DNA of 64,000 bases from Kribbella pratensis (GCF_004366075.1 NZ_SODU01000001.1:1819134-1883133), one strand, 5' to 3'. Positions 10,101 through 18,278 are shown, numbered from the stretch's first letter. The notes: generated by a model not told the origin, from the sequence alone. Made by a program: numbers and translations.

Positions 10101-10175
10101 CACAAGACGAGGTGGCGGCAAGCCGCGCTCGCGGCCGACCCCCACCAGGTTCAGGAGCTTGTCAGCGATCTTCAT
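7143..10175 (-). CDS. VirB4/TcpF-like channel ATPase
   Basis: The protein has 1010 residues. The first 400 are the VirB4-type N-terminal region. A Walker A motif GRSGRGKTT lies near residue 468 in LFLGRSGRGKTTAAML, and a Walker B-like strand KVVIVPEVHLL lies near 687. Arg- and Gln-rich sensor motifs follow, then about 180 residues of Pro/Ala/Gln-rich disordered tail. VirB4 proteins power substrate transport or assembly of conjugation and type IV secretion channels at the inner face of the membrane. Four-base overlaps join it to both the gene before (10172-10175) and the gene after (7143-7146), so the three are coupled. Confidence in the family is high; the substrate is unknown. Confidence 0.9.
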   Translation of the reverse strand: MKIADKLLNLVGVGRERGLPPPRLVAIADGLLVTERSAEAWFLISVANTDLATEAEQDAALDAAVSAAATILGDRLSHLKVVWGRSTGQDYIDSVAGHYRLGDHEAWAQTRADRIDEMRMPERYVALGVHLSDRDPRATAQVRGSISDALGTTSWRVSARELAHLDERVRKLARQLGSTVWRAHTAPAEVISWLISREMHRGAVAAPRRGLITGASLARLTSGRVVPYTDHLRIYDTRGQIAAYTTVLAMTDFPEELETPGAGEWLRTLSEIKAIDDDGDEIDVTVEASVRFRVLTKKTARHLVDETRKSAKEQRRSAAKGTAEETADEIVETERVMREVKRDINRSGLTLVEDHPRLLVSADTREDLEAYVDAVIAHYADRGITVAAGADEQRDLWLESLPGDQLRVPDLGHVRESTAFFGSWFWGGASIGDATGPAIGYLTGSTPGLVRFDAAAGSALGDATTTLFLGRSGRGKTTAAMLGGLDSAFAGAWVPLLDLKGDAAGVSAVAAEYGVPTAVIEITAQFSGAADLLRVLPVDDALLQAPSQLMLLLPPHLRGAAEAPVMAATRAEIQSPDPSSWGVIQRLCASDSETVRTVGFALRDLVETGLGSVVAGPPSGLSSLTTNPGLWVVQMPGLTLPSPESAPESWSPIERVGMACLRGCLAWMVRTTGRREFRGRSKVVIVPEVHLLTKTPDGASFLDYIARVGRALGASLVLDTQDPASILKLPGLVEQITTLFAFSLRSREQVDSLLELLGRPQTAPYQTLVRGINTAANGKSIRHGHCIMRDRWDEVATVQIDIPSQQVAALLRTTPESEHTTAAAPAIPAYEPEDPFADDEEFLEPAPAAQLQDRVISPAQPSAPTGPAAAAPVQVNQALPTPPAAAATYPTNGKAPQPAEPHSTEPPRQPAPTPSATPEPAVEETPQQASAQPSQPVPPAVAQQNGHPPIPNGQDAPEDHRHALRHDSPIGPDEVYDQEADEAAYNEAMYPAYDTTEEPTKPSSGKEHVA

Positions 10176-10738
10176 CCGCGGCCCTTCCCTGACGACGTCC
10201 TGCGACTCACCCGTTGTACGTAATCCGAACCCAGCAGGCGGGCCCGCTGGCTGACGGTGATGTCCGCGCCCGCGCGGACCCTCGGGTCGACCTCCACCAC
10301 GACCTCACGTTCCCACTCCGGCGTGACCCGGGCCTTGGCCAGATCGGCCACCTTCCGGGTCGAGACACGCTCCCGCCAGGGCAGGTACTCCGTTTTGTCG
10401 GCGGCGCGCGCGCCCAGGCCGATGATCGGGCGGTGCGCCCGCAACGCGTACCGGACGGCGAGCGCCCACTCGGTCACCCGCCGGCGACGCTCGTGGAACT
10501 TGCCGGGCCGCCAGCCGAACGCGGTGATCACGAACGGCGGCACGACGTACAGGCTGACCGTGGGTTTCTTCGGTACGCCGATGAACGGGAACAGCAACGC
10601 GATCCAGAGCAGGATGATCACCGCTCCGAAGATGATCATCCGGCGCCGGGCGCCTTCTCCGAGGTCGATCCCGAGCAGGTCGTACTGCCGGGTCTCGATC
10701 TCGAAGTGGTGGGTCAGGGTACGGCCGACTCGCATCAA
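10172..10738 (-). CDS. TcpE-like membrane protein of the secretion cluster
   Basis: The protein has 188 residues: a short N-terminal cytoplasmic part (HHFEIETRQYDLLGIDLG), two adjacent hydrophobic segments at about 33-75 (MIIFGAVIILLWIALLFPF and VSLYVVPPFVITAF), then a basic cytoplasmic domain. This is the layout of the TcpE family, found in the pCW3 and Tn916 conjugation modules directly before the VirB4-type ATPase, exactly as here. It overlaps the genes on both sides by four bases. It is probably a structural channel component. Confidence 0.75.
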   Translation of the reverse strand: MMRVGRTLTHHFEIETRQYDLLGIDLGEGARRRMIIFGAVIILLWIALLFPFIGVPKKPTVSLYVVPPFVITAFGWRPGKFHERRRRVTEWALAVRYALRAHRPIIGLGARAADKTEYLPWRERVSTRKVADLAKARVTPEWEREVVVEVDPRVRAGADITVSQRARLLGSDYVQRVSRRTSSGKGRG

Positions 10739-11022
10739 TTACCTCCGGACAGCAATCCCCAGAAGCCCTTGAGCACGTTGATGGTCTGGTTGTTGGCGTA
10801 GATCAGCCCGCCGACCAGGACCCCGGCCGCGATGTGGCCGAACAGCTCGCCCCACTCGCGCTTGAAGTAGTGGCCGATGGCCCGCAACACGAGGATCGCG
10901 ATGAAGATGTTCCCCGCGATGACCAGGACCCAGTCCTTGAAGTCCGCGCCCGTCGGCACATTGGGGTCGGCCATGGGCACGGCAAGCTGAAGCACGCTCG
11001 CAGCCAGTTCGTGAGTCGTCAT
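10735..11022 (-). CDS. small membrane protein, TcpD- or TrbC/VirB2-like
   Basis: The protein has 95 residues with a weak hydrophobic N-terminus and two segments at about 32-50 (VLVIAGNIFIAILVLRAIG) and 63-80 (HIAAGVLVGGLIYANN). Size, position between TcpC-like and TcpE-like genes, and topology match TcpD, or a TrbC/VirB2-like pilin-sized subunit. Which of the two cannot be decided by eye. It overlaps the TcpE-like gene by four bases. Confidence 0.65.
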   Translation of the reverse strand: MTTHELAASVLQLAVPMADPNVPTGADFKDWVLVIAGNIFIAILVLRAIGHYFKREWGELFGHIAAGVLVGGLIYANNQTINVLKGFWGLLSGGN

Positions 11023-11071
11023 TGCGGTGTCTCCCTTGTTGCCTCGGTCATCCGATGGCCAGTAGCTGGAT

Positions 11072-12349
11072 TCATCCGACGGCAGCCACTTGCCATCGCT
11101 GTGCTCCGTCCGTGGCGACAGTACGCCTCAGCGTGAGCGTGTAGGTCTGGCTCAGAGTGGTGTCACCCACCCCGTCCCAGGTGACGGCCGCGGTCGCCCG
11201 CCGCTCGTCGTCGTTGCCGGCGTACACCTGCCAGTCCTTGAGTTCACTGAACTTCACCGCACCGTTCAGGCTGCGGATGGTCGAACCGGGTGCGGTCACC
11301 GCGGACACCTTCTTGTCGGACTCGGCATACGCCGCGAAGAACGCTTCCGCATCCGTCTCGGTCGCGGCGGTCAGGTCGTCGTCCGGCTTGCCGGCCTCCG
11401 GCATGTTGCTCGGCAGCGGCGCCCGCTCGTCCGGTACGAACGTCGGCGGTCCGCTGACCACGACCCTCGACGCGGTCCGCGCGACCGGGACCGAGATGCG
11501 CTGCCAGGCGATCGGGCCGGCGGCCCAACTGCTGCCCCGCTTGGTGAACGTGTACACGCGGACCCGGACGTCCACGACGGCCGTGATGCCGTTGGAGTCG
11601 GCCGTGACCTCCCCCGGATACGCGACGTCGGCGGTCTGCTTGCCGCGGCCGTTCCAGCCGGCGGCGCTGTCCAGGCCGGCGGCCAGGTCGAGCCCGATCT
11701 GCGCCGGACGGGCGTTGGGGTTGCTCTCGTCCCAGGTCAGGTACGACATGGCGTACCGCGTCGCGACCGCACTCGCCTCTGCGGAGGGGAAGCTGCTCTG
11801 CCCGCTGACCACCGTCTCCGGCGTCTTGTTGGGTGCGATCCAGGAGCGGATGCCACTGATCGCAGCCAGCAGCAGTACGACGACCACGAGGCCGCGGAAG
11901 AACCGCCGGGCCCACGTGGAGAAAGAGGACTCCGGTTCGGTCGACCACGGGGTCTGCCCGGGCTCCAGCACCTCGCGGACCGGTCCCGGCGCCGCGTGCG
12001 CGCCGTGGGGCGAACGCTGTTTCAAGCGTTCGGGGGTGCGAGGCGCCGGGCCCTGCGGCGGTGTCTCCGGAGGGCGCGCACCAGGACGACGCGGCGGAGC
12101 CATCACGCCACCGGGCGGCGGCGCCGGGTTCTGCGGAGGCTGGCCCTGGGGAGCGGCGTACTGCGCGGCTACGCCCTGCGCCTGGCGAGGGGTAGGTGAC
12201 ACCGGCCCGCCGGGGTGGGCCCACCACTCCGGCGCGGTGCTTTGCGGGCGTCCTTTGCCCGCCTTCTTCCGGCGCTGATCTGTCCTGCGCTGGTCCGACC
12301 AGTGCTCACCTTTTGGCGGCAGATTCAGCAACGTTCGCCACCAACTCAT
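11072..12349 (-). CDS. TcpC-like channel protein, first gene of the secretion operon
   Basis: The protein has 425 residues. A basic, Pro-rich cytoplasmic head of about 145 residues is followed by one membrane segment (FRGLVVVVLLLAAISGI) and then an extracytoplasmic part with two successive NTF2-like domains, residues about 185-300 and 310-425. The second is recognisable from EAFFAAYAESDKKVSAVTAP. This is the TcpC architecture (a bitopic protein with two VirB8-like domains) of Gram-positive conjugation modules. It heads the operon; the next gene follows after 49 bases. No promoter can be named with confidence, but the 450-base gap upstream must contain it. Confidence 0.78.
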   Translation of the reverse strand: MSWWRTLLNLPPKGEHWSDQRRTDQRRKKAGKGRPQSTAPEWWAHPGGPVSPTPRQAQGVAAQYAAPQGQPPQNPAPPPGGVMAPPRRPGARPPETPPQGPAPRTPERLKQRSPHGAHAAPGPVREVLEPGQTPWSTEPESSFSTWARRFFRGLVVVVLLLAAISGIRSWIAPNKTPETVVSGQSSFPSAEASAVATRYAMSYLTWDESNPNARPAQIGLDLAAGLDSAAGWNGRGKQTADVAYPGEVTADSNGITAVVDVRVRVYTFTKRGSSWAAGPIAWQRISVPVARTASRVVVSGPPTFVPDERAPLPSNMPEAGKPDDDLTAATETDAEAFFAAYAESDKKVSAVTAPGSTIRSLNGAVKFSELKDWQVYAGNDDERRATAAVTWDGVGDTTLSQTYTLTLRRTVATDGAQRWQVAAVG

Positions 12350-12803
12350 CCCTACCCGCCCCTCAGACAGCAGTTACGCGGACAGTAGCCGGGAGAATAC
12401 GGCAAGCGACCGCACTCCGGGAGACCTGAGGCCAGGATCCGGATGGTTCATCGCTCCCCGCTGCCATACTGTTACCCCACTCGCGGGCAGTGTCACCCTC
12501 GCCGTCACTTTTACCGGCCAAGCGTGACACCTTCGGTACCGTCGTCATAGCTCCTCTCTCATGCCCGCTCGGGTCGGGCGGGCAGCGCACACCATGCCAC
12601 ACGCCGCGGACAGGTTCGAAAATCCGTGCGAACAACATGGTAAGGAACGCATCAAGCGATCACTCATAGTAACCGATGAGCCGGTCCGCCTGTGGAAAAC
12701 TCTCCCGTGCCGAAGGGGTCAAAATCGGCTGTGGACAACCGCTTGCCGAGAGCGCTTCCGGGCATAAGGTCGGAGTGATCCCTGCTACCCCCGGAGGACC
12801 AGG
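12350..12803. promoter_or_regulatory. divergent regulatory gap with two DnaA-box-like sites and an inverted repeat
   Basis: This 454-base gap separates the start of the secretion operon (minus) from the aldo/keto reductase (plus). It contains TGTGGACAA at 12730-12738, the exact reverse complement of the actinobacterial DnaA box TTGTCCACA, and a related TGTGGAAAA at 12691-12699. An inverted repeat GTGTCAC (12490-12496) and GTGACAC (12524-12530) could be an operator. GGAGGACCAGG just before 12804 is the reductase ribosome-binding site. A 91-residue minus-strand frame here looks like chance. Confidence 0.4.
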
Positions 12804-13679
12804 ATGGAAACTCGCCGACTGGGCAGACTCGGCCACCAGAGCTCGGTGCTGATCTACGGCGCCGCATCGCTCGGCGGCGTCGACCAGGACCGCGCCGACG
12901 CGTCGATCCAGGAAGCCCTCGACGCCGGCCTCAACCACTTCGACGTGGCCGCCGACTACGGCGACGCCGAGCTCCGCCTCGGACCGCGGATGCCGGAGAT
13001 CCGGGACCGGATCTTCCTCGCCACCAAGACCGGGCGCCGGACGTTCGAGGAGGCCTGGAGCGAGATCAACCGGTCGCTGGAGCGGTTGCAGACCGACCAC
13101 GTCGACCTGATCCAGATGCACGCCGTGTGCGACCTGGAGAACCTCGATCTCGTGACCGGCAAGGGCGGATCGCTGGAAGCGGCGATCCGGGCCAAGGACG
13201 AGGGCATGGTCCGCGCGATCGGCATCACCGGCCACACCGCGCAGGCGCCGTCGGTGCACACCGAGGGGCTGCGCCGGTTCGACTTCGACAGCGTGCTGAC
13301 GCCGCTGAACTACAAGCTGTCCACGGATCCGCAGTACGCCGATGACTACGCGGCCCTCGTGGAGGCCGTCAAGGCGTCGGACGCGGCACTGATGACGATC
13401 AAGATGATTGCCCGGCGGAACTGGCAGGAAGGCGAGGAGAAGTCGTACGACACCTGGTACCGGCCGTTCGACGAGCAGCGCTACATCACCGCCGCGACCG
13501 CGTGGCTGCTGAACGGGCATCCCGAGATCACCGGTCTCGCTACCGCGGGTGAGACCCGACTGCTGCGGCAGATGATCGTCGCGGAGCGCGAGCGCGCCGA
13601 CCTCACCCCGGAGGCCGCCGCCTCGATCCTCGACGAGGTCAAGGACTACGCGTCACCCTTCGTGGACATGCCCATCTGA
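12804..13679 (+). CDS. aldo/keto reductase
   Basis: The protein has 291 residues and starts at an ATG preceded by GGAGG. The aldo/keto reductase tetrad is visible: Asp and Tyr in FDVAADYGDAELRLG, Lys in LATKTGRR and His in DLIQMHAV. The order fits a TIM barrel, but it is shorter than typical members and ends with an unusual tail (AASILDEVKDYASPFVDMP). Such proteins reduce carbonyls with NADPH in the cytoplasm; the substrate is unknown. It stands alone, followed by a 150-base gap before thioredoxin. Confidence 0.85.
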   Translation: METRRLGRLGHQSSVLIYGAASLGGVDQDRADASIQEALDAGLNHFDVAADYGDAELRLGPRMPEIRDRIFLATKTGRRTFEEAWSEINRSLERLQTDHVDLIQMHAVCDLENLDLVTGKGGSLEAAIRAKDEGMVRAIGITGHTAQAPSVHTEGLRRFDFDSVLTPLNYKLSTDPQYADDYAALVEAVKASDAALMTIKMIARRNWQEGEEKSYDTWYRPFDEQRYITAATAWLLNGHPEITGLATAGETRLLRQMIVAERERADLTPEAAASILDEVKDYASPFVDMPI

Positions 13680-13832
13680 CACAACGTGGCCCAGGTCACA
13701 TACGAGACTCCGCATTCCGGTCAGGTCGTACGGCGTACGAGAACGGCCGGCGTACCTGGCCGGGGATGCGGGAACAATTCGGCCGCCGGTCCGTGTTGAC
13801 ACACACGTACTCATCTACTTTCGGAGGTCGTA

Positions 13833-14222
13833 GTGGCAACGGTCGAGCTGACCCAGGAGAACTTCAACGACGTGGTCGGTAGCGACGGTCTCGTCCTGGT
13901 GGATTTCTGGGCCGAGTGGTGTGGCCCGTGCAAGATGTTCGGGCCGGTGTTCGAGAAGTCGTCCGAGCAGCACGGTGACATCACCTTCGGCAAGGTCGAC
14001 ACCGAGGCGCAGGGCGAGCTCGCCCAGGCCTTCCAGATCCGGTCCATCCCGACCCTGATGGCGGTCCGCGACGGCGTGGTCCTGTACTCCCAGGCGGGTG
14101 CGCTCCCGGCCGCGAGCCTGGAGGACCTGATCGGCCAGCTGCGCGCGGTCGACATGGAAGAGGTCAAGGCCCAGATCGCCGCCCACGAAGCCGAGCACGG
14201 CACCGAGCCGCACACCCACTGA
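13833..14222 (+). CDS. trxA: thioredoxin
   Basis: The protein has 129 residues and starts at GTG after TCGGAGG. The thioredoxin fold is clear from VDFWAEWCGPCKMFGPVF with the CGPC redox site, and from the cis-Pro region IRSIPTLMAV. The length is slightly above the usual 105-110 because of a charged tail with terminal His residues (EHGTEPHTH). It acts as a cytoplasmic disulfide reductase. A perfect 14-bp stem hairpin follows at once. Confidence 0.92.
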   Translation: MATVELTQENFNDVVGSDGLVLVDFWAEWCGPCKMFGPVFEKSSEQHGDITFGKVDTEAQGELAQAFQIRSIPTLMAVRDGVVLYSQAGALPAASLEDLIGQLRAVDMEEVKAQIAAHEAEHGTEPHTH

Positions 14223-14236
14223 TCCAAACAGCTCAC

Positions 14237-14270
14237 CGGATCCGGGGACTCCATCGAGTCCCCGGATCCG
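14237..14270. terminator. bidirectional hairpin between thioredoxin and GNAT genes
   Basis: The arms CGGATCCGGGGACT and AGTCCCCGGATCCG are perfectly complementary over 14 bases with a six-base loop. It lies between two convergent genes and can stop transcription from both sides. A short T-rich stretch (CTTTGT) follows on the plus strand. Confidence 0.85.
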
Positions 14271-14290
14271 CTTTGTCCGACGCCAGCCGT

Positions 14291-14719
14291 TCAGTCGGTC
14301 AGTCGGCGATCGGCGGTACGGCGCATGAGCCGGGAAGTGCCGACTTGTTCGGTGAAGCCCCACCGGCGGTAGAAGGGGATCAGGTCGGGCTGGCAGACGA
14401 GTTCCAGGCTGCGGACGTCGGCCAGTGCGGGGTGCGTGACAACGGCGTCCAGTAGGGCAGCGCCTACGCCGGAACCGCGGTGGGTTTCGGCGACGATCAC
14501 GTCGAGGACGAGGGCGACGTACGCGTAGTCGGTGAGGACTCGGGCGAAACCGACCAGTTGGTCCGTTGGGTGGTTGGTGATGGCGATGACCAGGTCCGAG
14601 TGGTCGAGCAGGTGGCGGACGTCCGCCGGCGTACGGTCGGTCATCCACCACGCCGTACGCATGAGGTCGGTCAGCTCCGGGACGCGGTGCGCGGGCACCG
14701 TGGAATCCGTTGTGAGCAT
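14291..14719 (-). CDS. GNAT-family N-acetyltransferase
   Basis: The protein has 142 residues. The acetyl-CoA binding motif A is seen in DVIVAETHRGSGVGAALLD, with R/QxxGxG/A given by HRGSGVG. The C-terminal PDLIPFYRRWGFTEQ matches motif B. It transfers an acetyl group to an unknown amine. It follows the VOC-family gene after seven bases on the same strand, so the two are probably co-transcribed. Confidence 0.88.
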   Translation of the reverse strand: MLTTDSTVPAHRVPELTDLMRTAWWMTDRTPADVRHLLDHSDLVIAITNHPTDQLVGFARVLTDYAYVALVLDVIVAETHRGSGVGAALLDAVVTHPALADVRSLELVCQPDLIPFYRRWGFTEQVGTSRLMRRTADRRLTD

Positions 14720-14726
14720 GCGAGGC

Positions 14727-15128
14727 TCAGAAGTCGCGGGAGCTGAGGACGCAGAACTCGTTGCCTTCTGGGTCGGCCAGGACTGTCCAGCCGGGCCCCT
14801 CGGGTTGGCCGACGTTCACGCGTTGGGCGCCGAGGGCTTCCAGGCGGGCGATTTCGGCCTCGCGGTCCTGGCTCGTGTGCGGCGCGAAGTCGAGGTGCAG
14901 GCGGTTCTTCAGCGTCTTGCTCTCGGGCACGGGGACGAACACCATCCCGGGGCCGATCCGCTCCCACGGGAGGTCCTTGATGCTGTCCGGCTCGACCCAG
15001 CCGGGCACGTTCACGCATTCCTCGTCGGTCTCGATGATCGTCTTCCAGCCGAACGCCTCGGCCCACCAGGCCGCTTGCTTGCGTACGTCGTGGCAGTCGA
15101 TCACAACGGTGTACCAGCGCAGCACCAT
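14727..15128 (-). CDS. VOC (glyoxalase-fold) superfamily protein
   Basis: The protein has 133 residues, the length of a single VOC protein with two beta-alpha-beta-beta-beta units. The start fits (VVIDCHDVRKQAAWWAEAFG), as does the end (GWTVLADPEGNEFCVL), where the conserved Glu of the metal site lies in DPEGNEF. Such proteins are isomerases, dioxygenases or drug-binding proteins; no substrate can be assigned. It precedes the GNAT gene in a likely two-gene operon. Confidence 0.85.
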   Translation of the reverse strand: MVLRWYTVVIDCHDVRKQAAWWAEAFGWKTIIETDEECVNVPGWVEPDSIKDLPWERIGPGMVFVPVPESKTLKNRLHLDFAPHTSQDREAEIARLEALGAQRVNVGQPEGPGWTVLADPEGNEFCVLSSRDF

Positions 15129-15184
15129 GGCATACCCCTCCCAGAAGTCTGAGGAAGCACAGTCGCACAGCCCACCGACAGAAA

Positions 15185-15226
15185 AGAGCGGGCCCTGGGC
15201 AGGAGAAAGACGCCAGGGCCCGCTCT
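15185..15226 (-). terminator. hairpin terminator after the D-amino-acid dehydrogenase gene
   Basis: The arms AGAGCGGGCCCTGG and CCAGGGCCCGCTCT pair perfectly over 14 bases with a 14-base loop. It lies about 150 bases downstream of the dehydrogenase and upstream of the VOC gene, both on the minus strand, so it separates the two transcripts. Confidence 0.75.
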
Positions 15227-15371
15227 CAGGGCTGACCGGAGCGGCAACGTGGTGGCCTGAGGAGGTGCGGGCAGGTGAGGTACTGCCCGAGGAGGGTCAC
15301 CGAAGGGGCTGCTCGAAGAGACGGTCAGCGAGAGGGAGGGACCACGTCGTTGGGGCCCCTCCTGCCGAAGG

Positions 15372-16637
15372 TCAGCGGAGCGGGTTGAAGGGACGCAGTT
15401 CCGCCGGCGCGCGGCCGGTGGTGATGGTCTCGGCCAGCAACTGGCCGGTGATCGGGCCGAGCGTGATGCCCCACATCCCGTGCCCGCCGGCGGCGAACAC
15501 CCGCGGTGACGCGGTCGCGCCGATGATCGGCAGGCCGTCCGGGGTGCAGGGCCGCGGCCCGACCCACTCGAAGGTCCTGGCGTCCAGGTCTGCGTCCCGC
15601 AGCAGCGGCCGGGCGGCCTCGACGATCGCGTCGATCCGGCGCGGGTCGAGCTTCGCCTCGGGCTTGCGGAACTCCATCATCCCGGCGACCCGCAGTCGGT
15701 CGCCCAGCGGCGTGCAGGCGATCCGCTGCGCCGGGAAGTACACCGGACCGGCCGGTACGTGCGCCATCGGCACGCTGAAGCTGTACCCGCGACCGGCCTG
15801 TACGACGGTCTTGACGCCGAACTGCCGCGCCAGGTCCCCCAGCCACGCACCGGTCGCCATCACGACCGCGTCGAACGGATCGGTCTCGCCGTCACCGGTG
15901 ACGAGCCGGACACCGCGGATCTCGTCGACGATGTCCTTCACGACCACGCCGCTGATGATCTGCCCGCCGCGGGCGATCACCGAGTCGGCGAGCAGCTGGA
16001 CGTACTCGCCCGGGTTGATGAACCGCTGCCCGTGCAGCCGGATCGCCGCACCGATCTGGTCGGACAGCGACGGCTCGATCTCGCGGGCGTCGTCGCCGCT
16101 GATCGCCTCGAACTCGATGCCCTGACCGGCGGCGTGGATCTGCTCGATCTCCTCGAGCAGCACCTTGCGCTCCTCGACGGTCCGGTAGGCGGCCAGGAAC
16201 GACTTGGCCTCGTAGGTCTGCGCCTCGACCCCGGCCTTCGCCAGGAAGTCGAACGCGGGCAGGGCCTGCCGGTTGATCGGGACCAGCGCGTCCATGGCGG
16301 TCTTCCAGCGTCCGGCGGTGCTGTTGCGAGCGAAGCGGGTGAGGAATTTGAGGAGCCGCGGGCTCGCGGTCGGTGGAACGTACACCGGTGAGGCAGGGCT
16401 CAGCACCGCACGGACGCCGTACTTGAGGACCGCTGGTTCCGGGAGCGGCGTGGCCAGGCCGGGCGTCAGCCAGCCGGCGTTGCCCCAGGACGCGCCGGCG
16501 GCGACGCCCTCACGGTCGAGCACGGTCACCTCGACGCCGGCCTCCTGGAGGAACCAGGCGGTGGCGAGGCCGACCATCCCGGCGCCAACGACGGCGACGC
16601 GATCGGGAACCAGATACGTGGAACCAGCTGTGGTCAT
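15372..16637 (-). CDS. dadA: FAD-dependent D-amino-acid dehydrogenase (DadA-like)
   Basis: The protein has 421 residues. The N-terminal dinucleotide-binding motif is VAVVGAGMVGLATAWFLQ, followed by LDREGVAAGASWGNAGWLTPG, typical of DadA. The C-terminal FAD contact is seen in FAAGGHGMWGITLGPITGQL. It oxidises D-amino acids to keto acids, passing electrons to the membrane. It is transcribed divergently from the PucR-type regulator at 16740 with 102 bases between, which makes that protein its probable regulator. Related glycine or hydroxyproline oxidases cannot be excluded. Confidence 0.85.
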   Translation of the reverse strand: MTTAGSTYLVPDRVAVVGAGMVGLATAWFLQEAGVEVTVLDREGVAAGASWGNAGWLTPGLATPLPEPAVLKYGVRAVLSPASPVYVPPTASPRLLKFLTRFARNSTAGRWKTAMDALVPINRQALPAFDFLAKAGVEAQTYEAKSFLAAYRTVEERKVLLEEIEQIHAAGQGIEFEAISGDDAREIEPSLSDQIGAAIRLHGQRFINPGEYVQLLADSVIARGGQIISGVVVKDIVDEIRGVRLVTGDGETDPFDAVVMATGAWLGDLARQFGVKTVVQAGRGYSFSVPMAHVPAGPVYFPAQRIACTPLGDRLRVAGMMEFRKPEAKLDPRRIDAIVEAARPLLRDADLDARTFEWVGPRPCTPDGLPIIGATASPRVFAAGGHGMWGITLGPITGQLLAETITTGRAPAELRPFNPLR

Positions 16638-16739
16638 GTATCGATGGTGGGGCCGCGACCAGCGGCTGTCATGGTGCGATCACACCATTGCCGGGACGAA
16701 TGACTGTGCTCATCGCACAATAACCCGCACAATGGGCGC

Positions 16740-18278
16740 ATGATCTCCTCGTCCGACCTGATCGTCGCCGTCGGTCCCGCCCTGTTCGAGGTCGTAGTGC
16801 CCGGCAAGGGTGACCGTGAGGTCCGGGACGTCTTCCTGGCCGACCCGCAGGAACCTGCGACGGGCCAGCCGGGCGACCTGGTGCTCGGACTCGGTCTACG
16901 CGACGCAGAGGACGCCGTAGAGCTCGTGGAGCGCTGCGCGGCCGGCAACGCCTCAGGGGTGGTTCTCCGTACGGCGCTAGCGCACCAGCCGACCGTGGTG
17001 GCTGCAGCTGAGCGGGAGGCCATGACCCTCGTTGCACTGCAGCCGAGCGTGACGTGGGCGCATGTGGTCTGGCTGCTCCGCGGTGTACTCGACCGAGCGG
17101 CCGCACCGGACTCCCCCGCCGCTGGCGACGCCGGTGTGCACCAGGAGCTGTTCGCACTGGCAGACGCCGCCGCTGCGATCGTCGACGCCCCTGTGACGAT
17201 CGAGGACAACCAGTCCAGGGTCCTGGCGTACTCCTCCGGCCAGGACTTCACCGACCCCACTCGTGTGTCGACCATCGTCGGACGCCGAGTACCACCCGAG
17301 GTGATCGCACACTTCCGGGCCCGGGGCATCTTCCGACGGCTAGCGCGATCCAGCGAGCCGTTCCTGGTCCCAGACGGACCGAACGGCATCCGCCCGCGTC
17401 TCGTCGTACCGGTCCGCGCTGGTGGCGAGTGGCTGGGGTCCATCTGGGCCGTTGTCGACGGTCCGGTGAGTGACGCGGTCACAGCGGAGCTCAGCAACGC
17501 CGCCTCCGTACTCGCCTTGCACCTGTTGCGGCTGCGGGCTCAGGCCGACGTGGCGCGGCGGAGTGCGATCGACCGGCTGCGGACGCTCCTGCGGCAGTTC
17601 TCCCCGGACAATCCGGTCGACGTACGGCTCCCGCGGCAGCCGTGGCGGGTTGTGGCTCTCGGGTCGCCCGACGGGTACGACGTACCGCAGCAACTCGACC
17701 TGTGGGAGTCGACCGGTCGCCGGCACGGCTGGAGCGAGCCCCAGCTGGCTGACCTCGACGGGACCGTCCTGGCTGTTGTTACAGACACTGACGGACCCGG
17801 GTCATGGACCTGGTTGCAGAAACTCGTTCTCGAACAGTCGGCTGGTACGTACGCCGCTGCTGGTGGTCCCGCGCGCGGTCCGGCGGATCTGCCGAGCTCA
17901 CGCGCCGAGGCGGTCGAGCTGTTGGGTCTGGTACGGCGAGGTGTCGCGCCAGGGCCGGCGTTGCGGGTCGAAGAGGCGTGGCACGCGCTGACGGTGCACC
18001 GGGCAGTCACGTCGCTTGATACCACCAAGATGGATGGTCCGCTCGCGACGTTGCTCCGCCACGACATCGAGCACGACACGGGGTACGTGGAAACGTTGCA
18101 GGCCTGGCTGAACTTTCCGGGACAGCCGCAGCGGGCGGCGAGGGAACTGCACCTGCACACCAATACGTTGCGGCACCGGATGAAACGGATCGGGGAGCTC
18201 TCCGAGCTCGATCTGTCGGATCCGCGCGAACGGCTGGCGTTGCAATTGCAGATCGCCGCGGTCCGTACGGAGCACTGA
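16740..18278 (+). CDS. PucR-family transcriptional regulator
   Basis: The protein has 512 residues. An N-terminal purine-catabolism-type sensor region and a GGDEF-like middle are followed by the C-terminal PucR helix-turn-helix, recognisable from QRAARELHLHTNTLRHRMKR. The neighbouring dehydrogenase is divergent, so this protein probably senses an amino acid or its product and controls that gene. The ATG at 16740 fits the family N-terminus, although no strong ribosome-binding site precedes it. Confidence 0.88.
   Translation: MISSSDLIVAVGPALFEVVVPGKGDREVRDVFLADPQEPATGQPGDLVLGLGLRDAEDAVELVERCAAGNASGVVLRTALAHQPTVVAAAEREAMTLVALQPSVTWAHVVWLLRGVLDRAAAPDSPAAGDAGVHQELFALADAAAAIVDAPVTIEDNQSRVLAYSSGQDFTDPTRVSTIVGRRVPPEVIAHFRARGIFRRLARSSEPFLVPDGPNGIRPRLVVPVRAGGEWLGSIWAVVDGPVSDAVTAELSNAASVLALHLLRLRAQADVARRSAIDRLRTLLRQFSPDNPVDVRLPRQPWRVVALGSPDGYDVPQQLDLWESTGRRHGWSEPQLADLDGTVLAVVTDTDGPGSWTWLQKLVLEQSAGTYAAAGGPARGPADLPSSRAEAVELLGLVRRGVAPGPALRVEEAWHALTVHRAVTSLDTTKMDGPLATLLRHDIEHDTGYVETLQAWLNFPGQPQRAARELHLHTNTLRHRMKRIGELSELDLSDPRERLALQLQIAAVRTEH

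Noticed and set aside
8937..10223. 428-codon plus-strand frame in the VirB4 region
   Set aside because: It is the antisense of VirB4, which has clear Walker motifs and coupled neighbours.
12363..12638. 91-codon minus-strand frame in the divergent gap
   Set aside because: No ribosome-binding site, no family and unlikely composition; it overlaps the presumed promoters.
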